Assembly (NCBI GenBank): GCA_021808185.1 | Contig: JAKBCB010000101.1 | Location: 1-10,027 of the forward strand | Source of the DNA: Pseudomonadota bacterium | Lineage (GTDB): Bacteria; Pseudomonadota; Alphaproteobacteria; Acetobacterales; Acetobacteraceae | DNA: 10,027 nucleotides | Reading direction: 5' to 3' | Shown here: in pieces, positions 1-8,649 of the stretch | Layout: the number at the start of each line of letters is the position of its first letter | Numbering within the stretch: position 1 is the stretch's first letter | Position numbers and translations under genes: made by a program | Notes under the pieces: model-generated | Databases searched by the model: none | Told to the model about the DNA's origin: nothing | Seen by the model: the letters and a program-made list of their open reading frames with translations, nothing else

Positions 1-576
1 CGCAAGGGCGCGTTCCTCCGCCGTGCGACGCGCTTGTTCCGCCGCAGCGGCGGCTTGGCGCGCTGCATCCGCGGCCGAAAGACCTGCATCCCGTTCCGCC
101 CGGAGCCGTGCCAACTCCTCTGCCAGCGCAGCCGAAGGATCTGGCGGCGAGCGCGGCGGCTGAAACGGCCCAGGCCTAAAGGTGCGGTCCTCGCCGAACG
201 TGCGATGGAACCAGATGCCCAGTTGTCGGGCTACCTTGAGCGCGGTGAGCGCGGCTGCGTGGTCGCCCACGTGCTGATGAGTGGCTTTGTTCCCAACCCG
301 GCGAAGATCGTGGAAGAGATCAAGCACCTCGCGGGGATAGCCAGCCTCGCGGCGCAGGCGGCCTAGCAATCCGTCCTGCGGCTCATCGGGCGATGTAAAG
401 ACGCCGGCACGCGCGGCAACTTGCTGCGCCAAGAGTTCGCCGAACTGGCGAAGCTTCATGAGCGCGGTGACCGGGTCGTCCGGGAAGTAACGCTCCGCGA
501 GCGTCGCCACGCTGACGAGCACCGCGTCGTAGTGGCCAAGGAAGCTAAAATTGGAGCTCGTTGCCTGAGCGGGCAC
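1..576 (-). CDS. hsdR: Type I restriction endonuclease subunit R (HsdR), N-terminal part, runs off the left edge
   Basis: The minus strand is open for 192 codons from a GTG at 576-574 to the window edge. HsdR is the ATP-dependent translocase and nuclease subunit of type I restriction complexes; only its N-terminal region is here. The motif SNFSFL (residues 8-13), then FPDDPVTALMKLRQFGE (31-47) and LRRVGNKATHQH (91-102), line up with EcoKI HsdR as I remember it (SNFEFL, YPDDPNTTLIKMRMFGE, LRRIGNQAVHEY), the part usually assigned to DUF4145. From about residue 148 an Ala/Glu/Arg-rich heptad-like segment suggests the coiled coil that follows in this family. The nuclease and helicase motors would lie beyond position 1. 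GTG 576 is the first usable start after the in-frame TGA at 615-613, and it gives the family's expected N-terminus; no good Shine-Dalgarno is seen. hsdM and hsdS are not in the window and, if present, would be to the left. Whether the full gene is intact cannot be judged. Confidence 0.88.
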   Translation of the reverse strand, partial: MPAQATSSNFSFLGHYDAVLVSVATLAERYFPDDPVTALMKLRQFGELLAQQVAARAGVFTSPDEPQDGLLGRLRREAGYPREVLDLFHDLRRVGNKATHQHVGDHAAALTALKVARQLGIWFHRTFGEDRTFRPGPFQPPRSPPDPSAALAEELARLRAERDAGLSAADAARQAAAAAEQARRTAEERALA

Positions 577-700
577 GGTGGGAGACGACCTATACGTCCG
601 AAACGTTAACGATCATGCGCGCAGGATTGGCGCTCACGCAAGATCGGACGATACGGGTGAGACCTCAGGGTCCAATGGGCGCGCTCCATGCAGCGTGAGT

Positions 701-844
701 TCACGGCCGTTGATGCTCGAGCGCGTCATCACCGCACACGTAGGGGAGCGCCATCCCGTTTGCGTCCTCCACACGCCGGCTGGCCCGGATGGTGACGATC
801 CGAGACGGGGGCGGAAACCGGCGAGGTGGGTCGCCCGGCGGCAT
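701..844 (-). CDS. Small hypothetical protein (47 aa), probably truncated
   Basis: An ATG at 844-842 opens a 47-codon frame ending in TGA at 703-701. The protein starts MPPGDPPRRFPPPSRIV and continues with RRVEDANGMALPYVCGDD. This resembles a family of small alphaproteobacterial proteins of unknown function that begin with a P-RRFPPP motif and carry a '(V)xDANGxALAYVY' strand. Those I remember go on for another 20 or so residues with a TRDEARR-like helix. Here the frame stops soon after YVCGDD and I find no matching tail in the other frames, so the copy is probably shortened or decayed. It begins 31 nt after the stop of the upstream broken ORF and lies in the same direction, so it could be the third cistron of a small operon. 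The family assignment rests on memory of the motif. No function can be given. Confidence 0.5.
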   Translation of the reverse strand: MPPGDPPRRFPPPSRIVTIRASRRVEDANGMALPYVCGDDALEHQRP

Positions 845-875
845 GACCTAGTGTGCGAGGGCGCCAAAGGCCAGC

Positions 876-1154
876 TTATCGTCCGGCCGAGAACCAGACC
901 TCCACCACGCCCGGCGGGTCGGCCGCCTGCCGAGGCGAACGCGTCAGCCCGACCGGCAAACTGGCGTGCAGCTCGGCCAACGTGGCCGCCACCAGTACGC
1001 TCGGGAGCGCGCCACGCCCTGAAGCGGTCGGGCGGCCGATGAAATCGGCGCTGTCCTCAGCCTCCATCACGACCCAGGCCAGCAACTGGCCTGCGCGGTC
1101 GCTTTAATCCTGTAGCGCCTGCGCCGTGTCGGCCGTGAGGACGCGGTCGCGCAT
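876..1154 (-). pseudogene. Small hypothetical gene interrupted by an in-frame TAA
   Basis: An ATG at 1154-1152 lies 4 nt after the stop of the upstream small gene and is preceded by GAGGGC. It reads MRDRVLTADTAQALQD, meets TAA at 1106-1104 (codon 17), and in the same frame continues SDRAGQLLAWVVMEAEDSADF and so on to VVEVWFSAGR and a TAA at 878-876. Without the internal stop it would be a protein of about 92 residues. The protein-like composition on both sides in one frame, and the tight coupling of the ATG to the upstream gene, suggest that one base change created the stop. The alternative is that only the downstream part is made, from the TTG at 1085 (69 aa) or a later GTG or ATG; none of these has an obvious ribosome binding site. 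I do not recognise the family. A sequencing error at 1104-1106 would also explain the break. Confidence 0.5.
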
Positions 1155-1158
1155 GCCC

Positions 1159-1380
1159 TCAGTTGCCCGTGGGTGTGCTGTGCAGCTTCGCCCCGGGCCG
1201 CTTCATCACCACGAACCCCGCCTGATCCAGATGGCGCACCAGCGTTTCGGCCGCGATGCGTGCCATGTCGTCGACCGCGTGCCGGTGCGCCTTGCCGCGT
1301 TCGTCAAAGCGAAGGCCGTAGGCGAGGGCTTGGACCAGATCATCGCGGGACGCGGGGGTCAGTGGATCATCGTCGGACAT
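1159..1380 (-). CDS. Small hypothetical protein (73 aa), lead gene of a small cluster
   Basis: The protein reads MSDDDPLTPASRDDLVQALA at its start, then a run with GLRFDERGKAHRHAVDDMAR, a helix IAAETLVRHLDQAGFVVM and a basic tail. It looks like a small soluble, mostly helical protein with no signal peptide, membrane segment or recognisable catalytic motif. The composition is that of a real protein and resembles small conserved proteins often seen in accessory DNA of alphaproteobacteria, but I cannot name a family or function. A longer start at 1443 would add 21 residues of unlikely composition; the ATG at 1380-1378 gives the natural acidic N-terminus, though no clear Shine-Dalgarno precedes it. 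The stop is 4 nt before the ATG of the next, broken gene, so the two were probably translated together. The reading direction matches hsdR further left. Confidence 0.6.
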   Translation of the reverse strand: MSDDDPLTPASRDDLVQALAYGLRFDERGKAHRHAVDDMARIAAETLVRHLDQAGFVVMKRPGAKLHSTPTGN

Positions 1381-1535
1381 GGTGGCACGGTAGCGGCAGA
1401 ATGAGAACGTATCAAGAACATCTTGACCTCGTATGCTGGGCATTCCTCAATCGTCCAGTTCCATCCTGCCGTATCGCGCCGATGCCGGTGCCCCAATAAT
1501 GCCCCCGAGGCAGAAGTGGGCACAATTCGTCCTTC

Positions 1536-1554
1536 TGTCCTGTCAATGTCCTGT
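1536..1554. repeat. Short direct repeat, two copies of TGTCCTGT
   Basis: TGTCCTGT occurs at 1536-1543 and 1547-1554, a period of 11 bp or one helical turn, in the non-coding stretch between the tRNA-Leu 3' end and the first small ORF. Two head-to-tail octamers on one helix face can be protein-binding sites, for example integrase arm sites near an attachment site or an operator. With only two short copies this may be chance. Confidence 0.3.
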
Positions 1555-1596
1555 TCGTAAGGGAAGATCGGCTTTAGCGTCGGATCGGTCAGGGCA

Positions 1597-1618
1597 TTAA
1601 AATTGAGAATTTCTCCAA
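1597..1618 (-). terminator. Weak candidate terminator downstream of tRNA-Leu
   Basis: Reading on the minus strand, TTGGAGA and TCTCAA (1618-1612 and 1608-1603) can pair around a 3-nt loop with one bulged G, and the transcript then runs into TTTTAA. It lies 11 nt past the tRNA CCA end, where a terminator is expected. The stem is short and AT-rich, so its strength is doubtful. The patch stands out as AT-rich in an otherwise GC-rich window. Confidence 0.3.
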
Positions 1619-1629
1619 TGTATTCATTA

Positions 1630-1714
1630 TGGTGCCCGCCGGGGGACTCGAACCCCCACGCCTACAAGGCTGCGGATTTTAAGTCCGCTGCGTCTACCGT
1701 TCCGCCAGGCGGGC
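1630..1714 (-). tRNA. tRNA-Leu, anticodon UAA
   Basis: An 85-nt class II tRNA is complete on the minus strand. The acceptor GCCCGCC (1714-1708) pairs with GGCGGGC (1640-1634), followed by discriminator A and an encoded CCA (1632-1630). The D arm contains GCGGAACGGTAGACGC. The anticodon stem GCGGA/TCCGC encloses the loop CTTAAAA, giving anticodon TAA, which reads UUA and UUG leucine codons. A long variable arm (GCCTTGTAGGC) is typical of leucine tRNAs, and the T arm is GGGGG-TTCGAGT-CCCCC. Its 5' end is 11 nt behind the stop codon of the dehydrogenase gene on the same strand, so it may be transcribed as part of that message or from a promoter inside that gene. Its 3' end borders the accessory-looking region, a common integration target. 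Confidence 0.97.
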
Positions 1715-1725
1715 GCCGAGGGGGT

Positions 1726-2634
1726 TTATCCGGCCAGCCGCTTGGCGATGTCCAGAGCGCGCCGGATCAGGTTCTCGCTCGCCTCCGGCGTGCGGAACGC
1801 GCTGTGCGCCGAGAGCGTCACGTTCGGCAGGCCGACGAACGGGTTGCCCGCCGGCAGCGGCTCCTCGACGAACACATCGAGGGCCGCGTGGCCGATCCGA
1901 CCGGCGCGCAGGGCCGCCACCAGCGCCGCCTCGTCGATCACCGCGCCGCGCGCCGTGTTCACCAGGATCGCGCCGGGGCGCAGTTGCGCCAGCCGCTCGG
2001 CCGAGAGGAAGCCGCGCGTCGCATCCGTCAGCAGCAGATGCACGCTCAGCACGTCGCTTTGCGCCAGCAGCGTGTCCAGATCGACGAAGCTGACGCCGGG
2101 CGCGGTCTTGGGCGTGCGGTTCCAGGCCAGCACGCGCATGCCCCCGCCGCCGGCGATGCGCGCGACCTCGGCCGCGATGCCCCCGAACCCGAGCAGGCCG
2201 ATGGTCTTGCCGGTGAGCTGCATCCCCGGGGTGCGTGGCCACTCGCCGCGCCGGATCGCGCCGTCCATGCTGGCGAGACCGCGCGCGGCCGACCACATCA
2301 GCGCGATCGCGTGCTCGGCCACCGCCGTGTCGCCATAGCCGCGAATGATGTGGACCTCGATGCCAAGCCCGGCCAGTTCCTCGGGGTTCATGTAGCTGCG
2401 CGCGCCGGTGCCGAGGAAGATGACGTGCTTCAACTGCGGGCATTGCCGCAGCGTCTGCGTCGGCAGCGTCGTGTGGTCGTCGAGCACGAAGTCGTACCCG
2501 CCGAGCAGGCCCGGGATGTCCGCCGGCGTCACCTCCGCCTGCATGTTGACGCCGACCGGCGGGTCGTCCGTGCGCAGCACCCGATGGAACACGGCCGCCA
2601 GTTCGTCGGTGGCGTCGAGAAACAGACCTTGCAT
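1726..2634 (-). CDS. D-2-hydroxyacid dehydrogenase, NAD(P)-dependent
   Basis: The 302-residue cytoplasmic protein belongs to the D-isomer-specific 2-hydroxyacid dehydrogenases, which interconvert 2-keto acids and D-2-hydroxy acids. The nucleotide-binding half contains GLLGFGGIA (146-154), a GxGxxG-type turn with Ala at the third glycine. The catalytic set is present: Arg229 in VNTARG, Glu258 in DVFVEEPLP, and His277 in LSAHSAF. The N-terminal substrate domain includes a GTGARSYMNPEEL stretch (75-88). The start at ATG 2634 is preceded by AAGGGGGG at good spacing; a longer reading to 2790 would run into the divergent penicillin-binding protein gene. The substrate cannot be told from sequence: phosphoglycerate, glyoxylate/hydroxypyruvate and lactate-type enzymes share these motifs, but the short length argues against a long-form SerA with a regulatory domain. 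The tRNA-Leu gene follows after 11 nt. The 110-bp gap to the divergent gene shows no promoter I can call. Confidence 0.88.
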   Translation of the reverse strand: MQGLFLDATDELAAVFHRVLRTDDPPVGVNMQAEVTPADIPGLLGGYDFVLDDHTTLPTQTLRQCPQLKHVIFLGTGARSYMNPEELAGLGIEVHIIRGYGDTAVAEHAIALMWSAARGLASMDGAIRRGEWPRTPGMQLTGKTIGLLGFGGIAAEVARIAGGGGMRVLAWNRTPKTAPGVSFVDLDTLLAQSDVLSVHLLLTDATRGFLSAERLAQLRPGAILVNTARGAVIDEAALVAALRAGRIGHAALDVFVEEPLPAGNPFVGLPNVTLSAHSAFRTPEASENLIRRALDIAKRLAG

Positions 2635-2744
2635 GGGCCCCCCTTGGTCGGCCGCGATACTGCGCAGCCCGGCCCGCCGCATCAAGCCGGTGCGGCGCGC
2701 GCGAAACTGGCGGCGCGGGGCGCGGGCGCGTAAGTCTTGCGGAC

Positions 2745-4619
2745 ATGTACAGGGCCCCGCTCTATACCGGCGAGCCCCGCCGCGGCGCACCGCCGCCGCT
2801 GCCGCCGGCCCCGCCCGAGCCGCTCGACCTCGACTGGGAGGAGGTGGAGGCGCCCGCGCCGCCGCGCCCGCGCCGCCGCCCGCGCTGGCGCTGGTGGCTG
2901 CTGAAATGGCTGACGCTGCTGATGCTCTGGAGCATCTTCGCCGGCGGGGCGTTCCTGTTGTGGTTCGCCGCCGACCTGCCGCGCCCGCAGGACGCGCTGG
3001 CCGCCGTGCGCCGGCCGAGCCTGACCTTGCAGGACCGCGCCGGACAGGTGTTCGCGTCGTACGGCGACATCGTCGGCGAGCCGATGCATCTGGCGGACCT
3101 GCCGCCCTGGTTGCCGGCGGCCGCGGTCTCGGTGGAGGACCGGAGGTTCTGGTCGCATTGGGGCCTCGATCTGGTCGGCATCGCCCGCGCGGCGGTGGTC
3201 AATCTGCGCGCGGGGCATGTGGTGCAGGGCGGCTCCACCATCACGCAGCAGGTGGCGAAGAACCTGTTCCTGAGCAACGCCCGCACCTTCCGCCGCAAAG
3301 TGCAGGAAGTGCTGCTGACGCTGTGGCTGGAGCAGCATTTCACCAAGACGGAGATTCTGGAAATCTGGCTGAACCGCGTGTACCTGGGCTCCGGCACCTG
3401 GGGCGTGGACGCGGCCGCGCGGCTCTATTTCGGCATCTCCGCGCGCAAGCTGAGCCTGTGGCAATCGGCGGTGATCGCGGGGCTGCCGCGTGCTCCCTCA
3501 CGCTTCTCGCCACGGGTGGACCCCGAGGCAGCCGCCGCCCGCGCGCGCGACGTGCTGGCGGCGATGGCGGACACCGGTACGATCACCCAAGCGCAGGCAC
3601 GGCAGGCCTCCGCCGAGATCGCCTTCCCCGACTACGCCAGCGCCGGCGGCTGGTTCGCCGACTGGGCGGCGGCGCGCAGCGAGGCGGTGCTGCCGGAGAG
3701 CGCCGACGCCGCCGTGCACACCACCCTCGATTCCCGCATCCAGGCGAGTGCCGAGGCGCGTCTGTCCGCCCTGCTGGACGGGCCGGGCGCGCAGGCCGGC
3801 GCGGGGCAGGGGGCCGTGGTGGTTCTGGACGCCGCCAGTGGTGCCGTGCGCGCCATGGTCGGCGGGCGTGACCGGCGCGGCTCCGGCTTCAACCGCGCCG
3901 TGCTCGCCCGTCGGCAGCCCGGCTCATCGTTCAAGCCGTTCGTCTGGATCGCGGCGCTGGAGAAGGGGCTGCACCCGGACGACACCGTGCTGGATGCGCC
4001 GATCCATCTGGGCACATGGAGCCCGGCCAACTACGACGGCAAATATCGCGGCGAGGTGACGCTGGAGGACGCGCTGGCGGAAAGCCTGAACACGGTCTCC
4101 GTGCGTCTGGAACAGGTGGTCGGCGGACCGCGCGTGGTGGCGGAGGTCGCGCACCGCCTGGGCATCGATACGCCGATCCCGGACAACATGACGGTGGCAC
4201 TCGGCACGGCGGAGGTGCGGCTGCTCGATCTGGCCAGTGCCTACGGCGCGATCTGCAACGGCGGGCAGCGTGTGACGCCCGGCGCGATCGAGAGCATCGA
4301 GTCCGGCGGCCAGACCTCGGCCCCGGCGCAGGCTGTCGCCGAGCGCGTGCTGCAACCCGAGATCGCCGCCGCGATGCAGCGCATGTTGGCCGCCGTGGTG
4401 GCGCGCGGCAGCGGCCGGGCGGCCGCAGTGGCCGGTCGGACGGTGATCGGCAAGACCGGCACGACGCAGGATTACCGCGATGCGTGGTTCATGGGCTGCA
4501 CAAACGGGGAAGTGATCGGCGTGTGGCTGGGCAACGATGACAACAAGCCGATGGCGGGCGTCACCGGCGGGAGTCTGCCGGCGCGGCTGTTTCATGAAAT
4601 TGCGGCGGATATTAAGTAA
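2745..4619 (+). CDS. Class A penicillin-binding protein (bifunctional transglycosylase/transpeptidase)
   Basis: This 624-residue inner-membrane enzyme polymerises lipid II into glycan strands and cross-links the peptides in the periplasm. A Pro/Arg-rich cytoplasmic tail (1-50) precedes one membrane helix (about 51-76). The GT51 transglycosylase domain shows EDRRFWSHWG with catalytic Glu131, GGSTITQQVAKN (162-173), RKVQEVLLTLWLE (184-196; Glu188) and KTEILEIWLNRVYLG. The transpeptidase domain has the SxxK box SSFK with nucleophile Ser394, SLN (447-449) and KTGT (570-573). All key residues are present, so it should be active. It is short for the class: there is no room for the inserted domain of E. 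coli PBP1a, and I see no clear UB2H region as in PBP1b. The family is often annotated as PBP1A or PbpC-like, and I cannot choose a symbol. ATG 2745 is divergent from the dehydrogenase, with a weak ribosome binding site. It converges on secA across a hairpin repeat. Confidence 0.95.
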   Translation: MYRAPLYTGEPRRGAPPPLPPAPPEPLDLDWEEVEAPAPPRPRRRPRWRWWLLKWLTLLMLWSIFAGGAFLLWFAADLPRPQDALAAVRRPSLTLQDRAGQVFASYGDIVGEPMHLADLPPWLPAAAVSVEDRRFWSHWGLDLVGIARAAVVNLRAGHVVQGGSTITQQVAKNLFLSNARTFRRKVQEVLLTLWLEQHFTKTEILEIWLNRVYLGSGTWGVDAAARLYFGISARKLSLWQSAVIAGLPRAPSRFSPRVDPEAAAARARDVLAAMADTGTITQAQARQASAEIAFPDYASAGGWFADWAAARSEAVLPESADAAVHTTLDSRIQASAEARLSALLDGPGAQAGAGQGAVVVLDAASGAVRAMVGGRDRRGSGFNRAVLARRQPGSSFKPFVWIAALEKGLHPDDTVLDAPIHLGTWSPANYDGKYRGEVTLEDALAESLNTVSVRLEQVVGGPRVVAEVAHRLGIDTPIPDNMTVALGTAEVRLLDLASAYGAICNGGQRVTPGAIESIESGGQTSAPAQAVAERVLQPEIAAAMQRMLAAVVARGSGRAAAVAGRTVIGKTGTTQDYRDAWFMGCTNGEVIGVWLGNDDNKPMAGVTGGSLPARLFHEIAADIK

Positions 4620-4624
4620 GACAA

Positions 4625-4715
4625 GGGCAGGGACGTTGCCCCTGGACCCCAGCAAAGGCATCGCCTTTGCAATCCGTTCTTGAGTATCGGGGTCCAGGGG
4701 CCTCACGGCCCCTGG
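4625..4715. repeat. Multi-hairpin intergenic repeat between convergent pbp and secA; possible bidirectional terminator
   Basis: The 104-bp gap between the two convergent stop codons is almost wholly structured. A perfect 13-bp inverted repeat (gcccctggacccc at 4638-4650 and its complement at 4689-4701) encloses a hairpin gcaaaggc-atc-gcctttgc (4652-4670). Nested at the right end is a perfect 9-bp stem, ccaggggcc-tcac-ggcccctgg (4694-4715). At the left, gggca/tgccc (4625-4641) can also pair, so alternative folds compete. Similar structure recurs after argJ at 9888-10021, with the shared right half ggtccaggg..ggccc(c)tggc. The placement fits transcription termination for both genes, though no long U tract follows. 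The type resembles GC-rich palindromes common in Acetobacteraceae intergenic regions (from memory). Confidence 0.75.
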
Positions 4716-4723
4716 CCTTCCTC

Positions 4724-7453
<2,730 letters not shown>

Positions 7454-7629
7454 GAAAAGCCTTCCGGGAGAGGCAAAGGCGAACCGGCCGGAGGTCCGGG
7501 CGGGCGTGCGCCGTCCCTCCCTCGCGTCCCGGCTGCCTTGGTCTCGAGTGGCAGTCTGGGCTGTCAGATAGGACCCGGGCGGGTCCCGGTCAACGACGGC
7601 GCGCCATCGTCCCGCCCTTGGTGGCCAGC

Positions 7630-7658
7630 TTGCCGCCTCATGATGCTTCGGCCATAAA
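7630..7658 (+). promoter_or_regulatory. Candidate sigma-70-type promoter for the isomerase-argJ operon
   Basis: TTGCCG (7630-7635) and CATAAA (7653-7658) are spaced by 17 nt and match the -35 and -10 consensus at 4 of 6 positions each. The -10 ends 30 nt before the ATG at 7689. The rest of the 235-bp secA divergent gap is very GC-rich; it holds a small hairpin ggaccc-gggc-gggtcc at 7571-7586 and no secA promoter that I can call. Confidence 0.4.
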
Positions 7659-7688
7659 ACCGGCCGCCTCTAAAGATTAGGAAACCCC

Positions 7689-8621
7689 ATGCGGACCATC
7701 CGTCTCTCCGCCGCCGCCTTGCTCGCGGTGCTTGGCTCCGGTGCCCTCACGACGGCGGTGCGCGCCGACGATCAGGCTCCGGCCGCCGCCGCCCCTGCTC
7801 CGGCCGCCGCTCCCGCCGCGGCTGCCGCGCCCAAGCCGGAGACGGTGGTGGCGCGCGTGAACGGGGTGGATATTCACTTCAGCGACGTGGAGGACGCGAT
7901 CGGCACCCTGCCGGAACAATACCGCAGCCTGCCGCCGCAGATGCTGTACCCGATGCTGATCGACCAGTTGATCGACCGCAAGGCGGTGGTCCTGATGGCG
8001 CAGAAGCAGGGGTTGCAGACCGATCCGACGGTGCTGAGGCAGATCGCCCGCGCGACCGACGCGGCGCTGCAGAACGCCCTGTTCTCCCGCGACATCGGGC
8101 CGCAGATCACCGACAAGGCGATCAAGGACCGCTACGACGCCACCATCGCCGGCAAGCCGGGCGAGGAGGAGGTGCACGCGCGCCACATCCTTGTTGCCAG
8201 CGAGGACGAGGCCAAGAAGATCATCGAGGAGCTGAACAAGGGCGGCGACTTCGCGGCCCTGGCCAAGGCGCACAGCACCGACAGCGGCGCCGCGCAGGGC
8301 GGCGATCTCGGCTTCTTCAAGAAGGGCGACATGGTGCCGGAATTCGCCGCCGCCGCCTTCGCGCTCAAGCCGGGGGAGACCACCAAGACCCCCGTGCACA
8401 CGCAGTATGGCTGGCATGTCATCAACGTGATCGAGGTGCGCCAGGCGCCGCCGCCGACGCTGGAACAGGCGCATGACCAGATCCGCCAGGAGCTGATCCA
8501 GGAAGGCGTGAAGAAGGTGGTGGCCGAGGCCAAGGCCGGATTGACCATCGAGAAGTTCAATCCGGACGGCTCGACGCCGAAGGCGGGCGATACCGCCGAG
8601 CCGCCGCCGGCCAAGCAGTAA
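7689..8621 (+). CDS. Secreted parvulin-type peptidyl-prolyl cis-trans isomerase (PpiC/SurA-like)
   Basis: The 310-residue protein should act in the periplasm, turning X-Pro peptide bonds and helping exported proteins fold. A signal peptide covers residues 1-26 (hydrophobic AAALLAVLGSGAL, likely cut after AVRA), followed by an Ala/Pro-rich linker (about 29-49). A helical SurA-like N-terminal part follows (about 50-155; VVARVNGVDIHFSDVEDAIG). The rotamase domain spans about 160-251, with VHARHILV, FAALAKAHSTDSGAAQGGDLGFF, PEFAAAAF and YGWHVINV, the standard parvulin signatures. A short charged tail ends PPPAKQ. AGGAAA (7679-7684) serves the ATG. The lack of a lipobox Cys argues for a soluble or linker-tethered form rather than a lipoprotein. 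It is followed by argJ after 28 nt and probably shares its message. secA, which would export it, is divergent next door. It could equally be named PpiC- or SurA-like; a single parvulin domain favours the former. Confidence 0.93.
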   Translation: MRTIRLSAAALLAVLGSGALTTAVRADDQAPAAAAPAPAAAPAAAAAPKPETVVARVNGVDIHFSDVEDAIGTLPEQYRSLPPQMLYPMLIDQLIDRKAVVLMAQKQGLQTDPTVLRQIARATDAALQNALFSRDIGPQITDKAIKDRYDATIAGKPGEEEVHARHILVASEDEAKKIIEELNKGGDFAALAKAHSTDSGAAQGGDLGFFKKGDMVPEFAAAAFALKPGETTKTPVHTQYGWHVINVIEVRQAPPPTLEQAHDQIRQELIQEGVKKVVAEAKAGLTIEKFNPDGSTPKAGDTAEPPPAKQ

Positions 8622-8635
8622 CCGCGCGTCGGCCT

Positions 8636-8643
8636 GGGGGAGG
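8636..8643 (+). promoter_or_regulatory. argJ: Ribosome binding site that decides the argJ start
   Basis: GGGGGAGG abuts the first ATG (8644) with no spacer but is 6 nt from the second in-frame ATG (8650). The second is therefore the better start, and the two extra codons (Met-Thr) of the longer form are probably not used. Confidence 0.6.
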
Positions 8644-8649
8644 ATGACC

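Noticed and set aside
34..1042. Plus-strand frames at 34-366, 421-609 and 578-1042
   Set aside because: They are antisense to the hsdR fragment or to the small minus-strand ORFs and look like Arg/Pro-rich noise.
1603..2733. A 376-codon plus-strand frame over the tRNA and the dehydrogenase
   Set aside because: It would read through a tRNA and oppose a dehydrogenase with intact catalytic residues; its composition is Arg/Gln/His-rich nonsense.
2635..2790. Extended N-terminus of the dehydrogenase (start at 2790)
   Set aside because: It would overlap the start of the divergent pbp gene and ignore the good ribosome binding site before ATG 2634.
2408..3871. A 487-codon plus-strand frame overlapping pbp in another frame
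   Set aside because: Composition is Arg/Gly/Ala-rich and it contains no motifs; the overlapping frame encodes the penicillin-binding protein.
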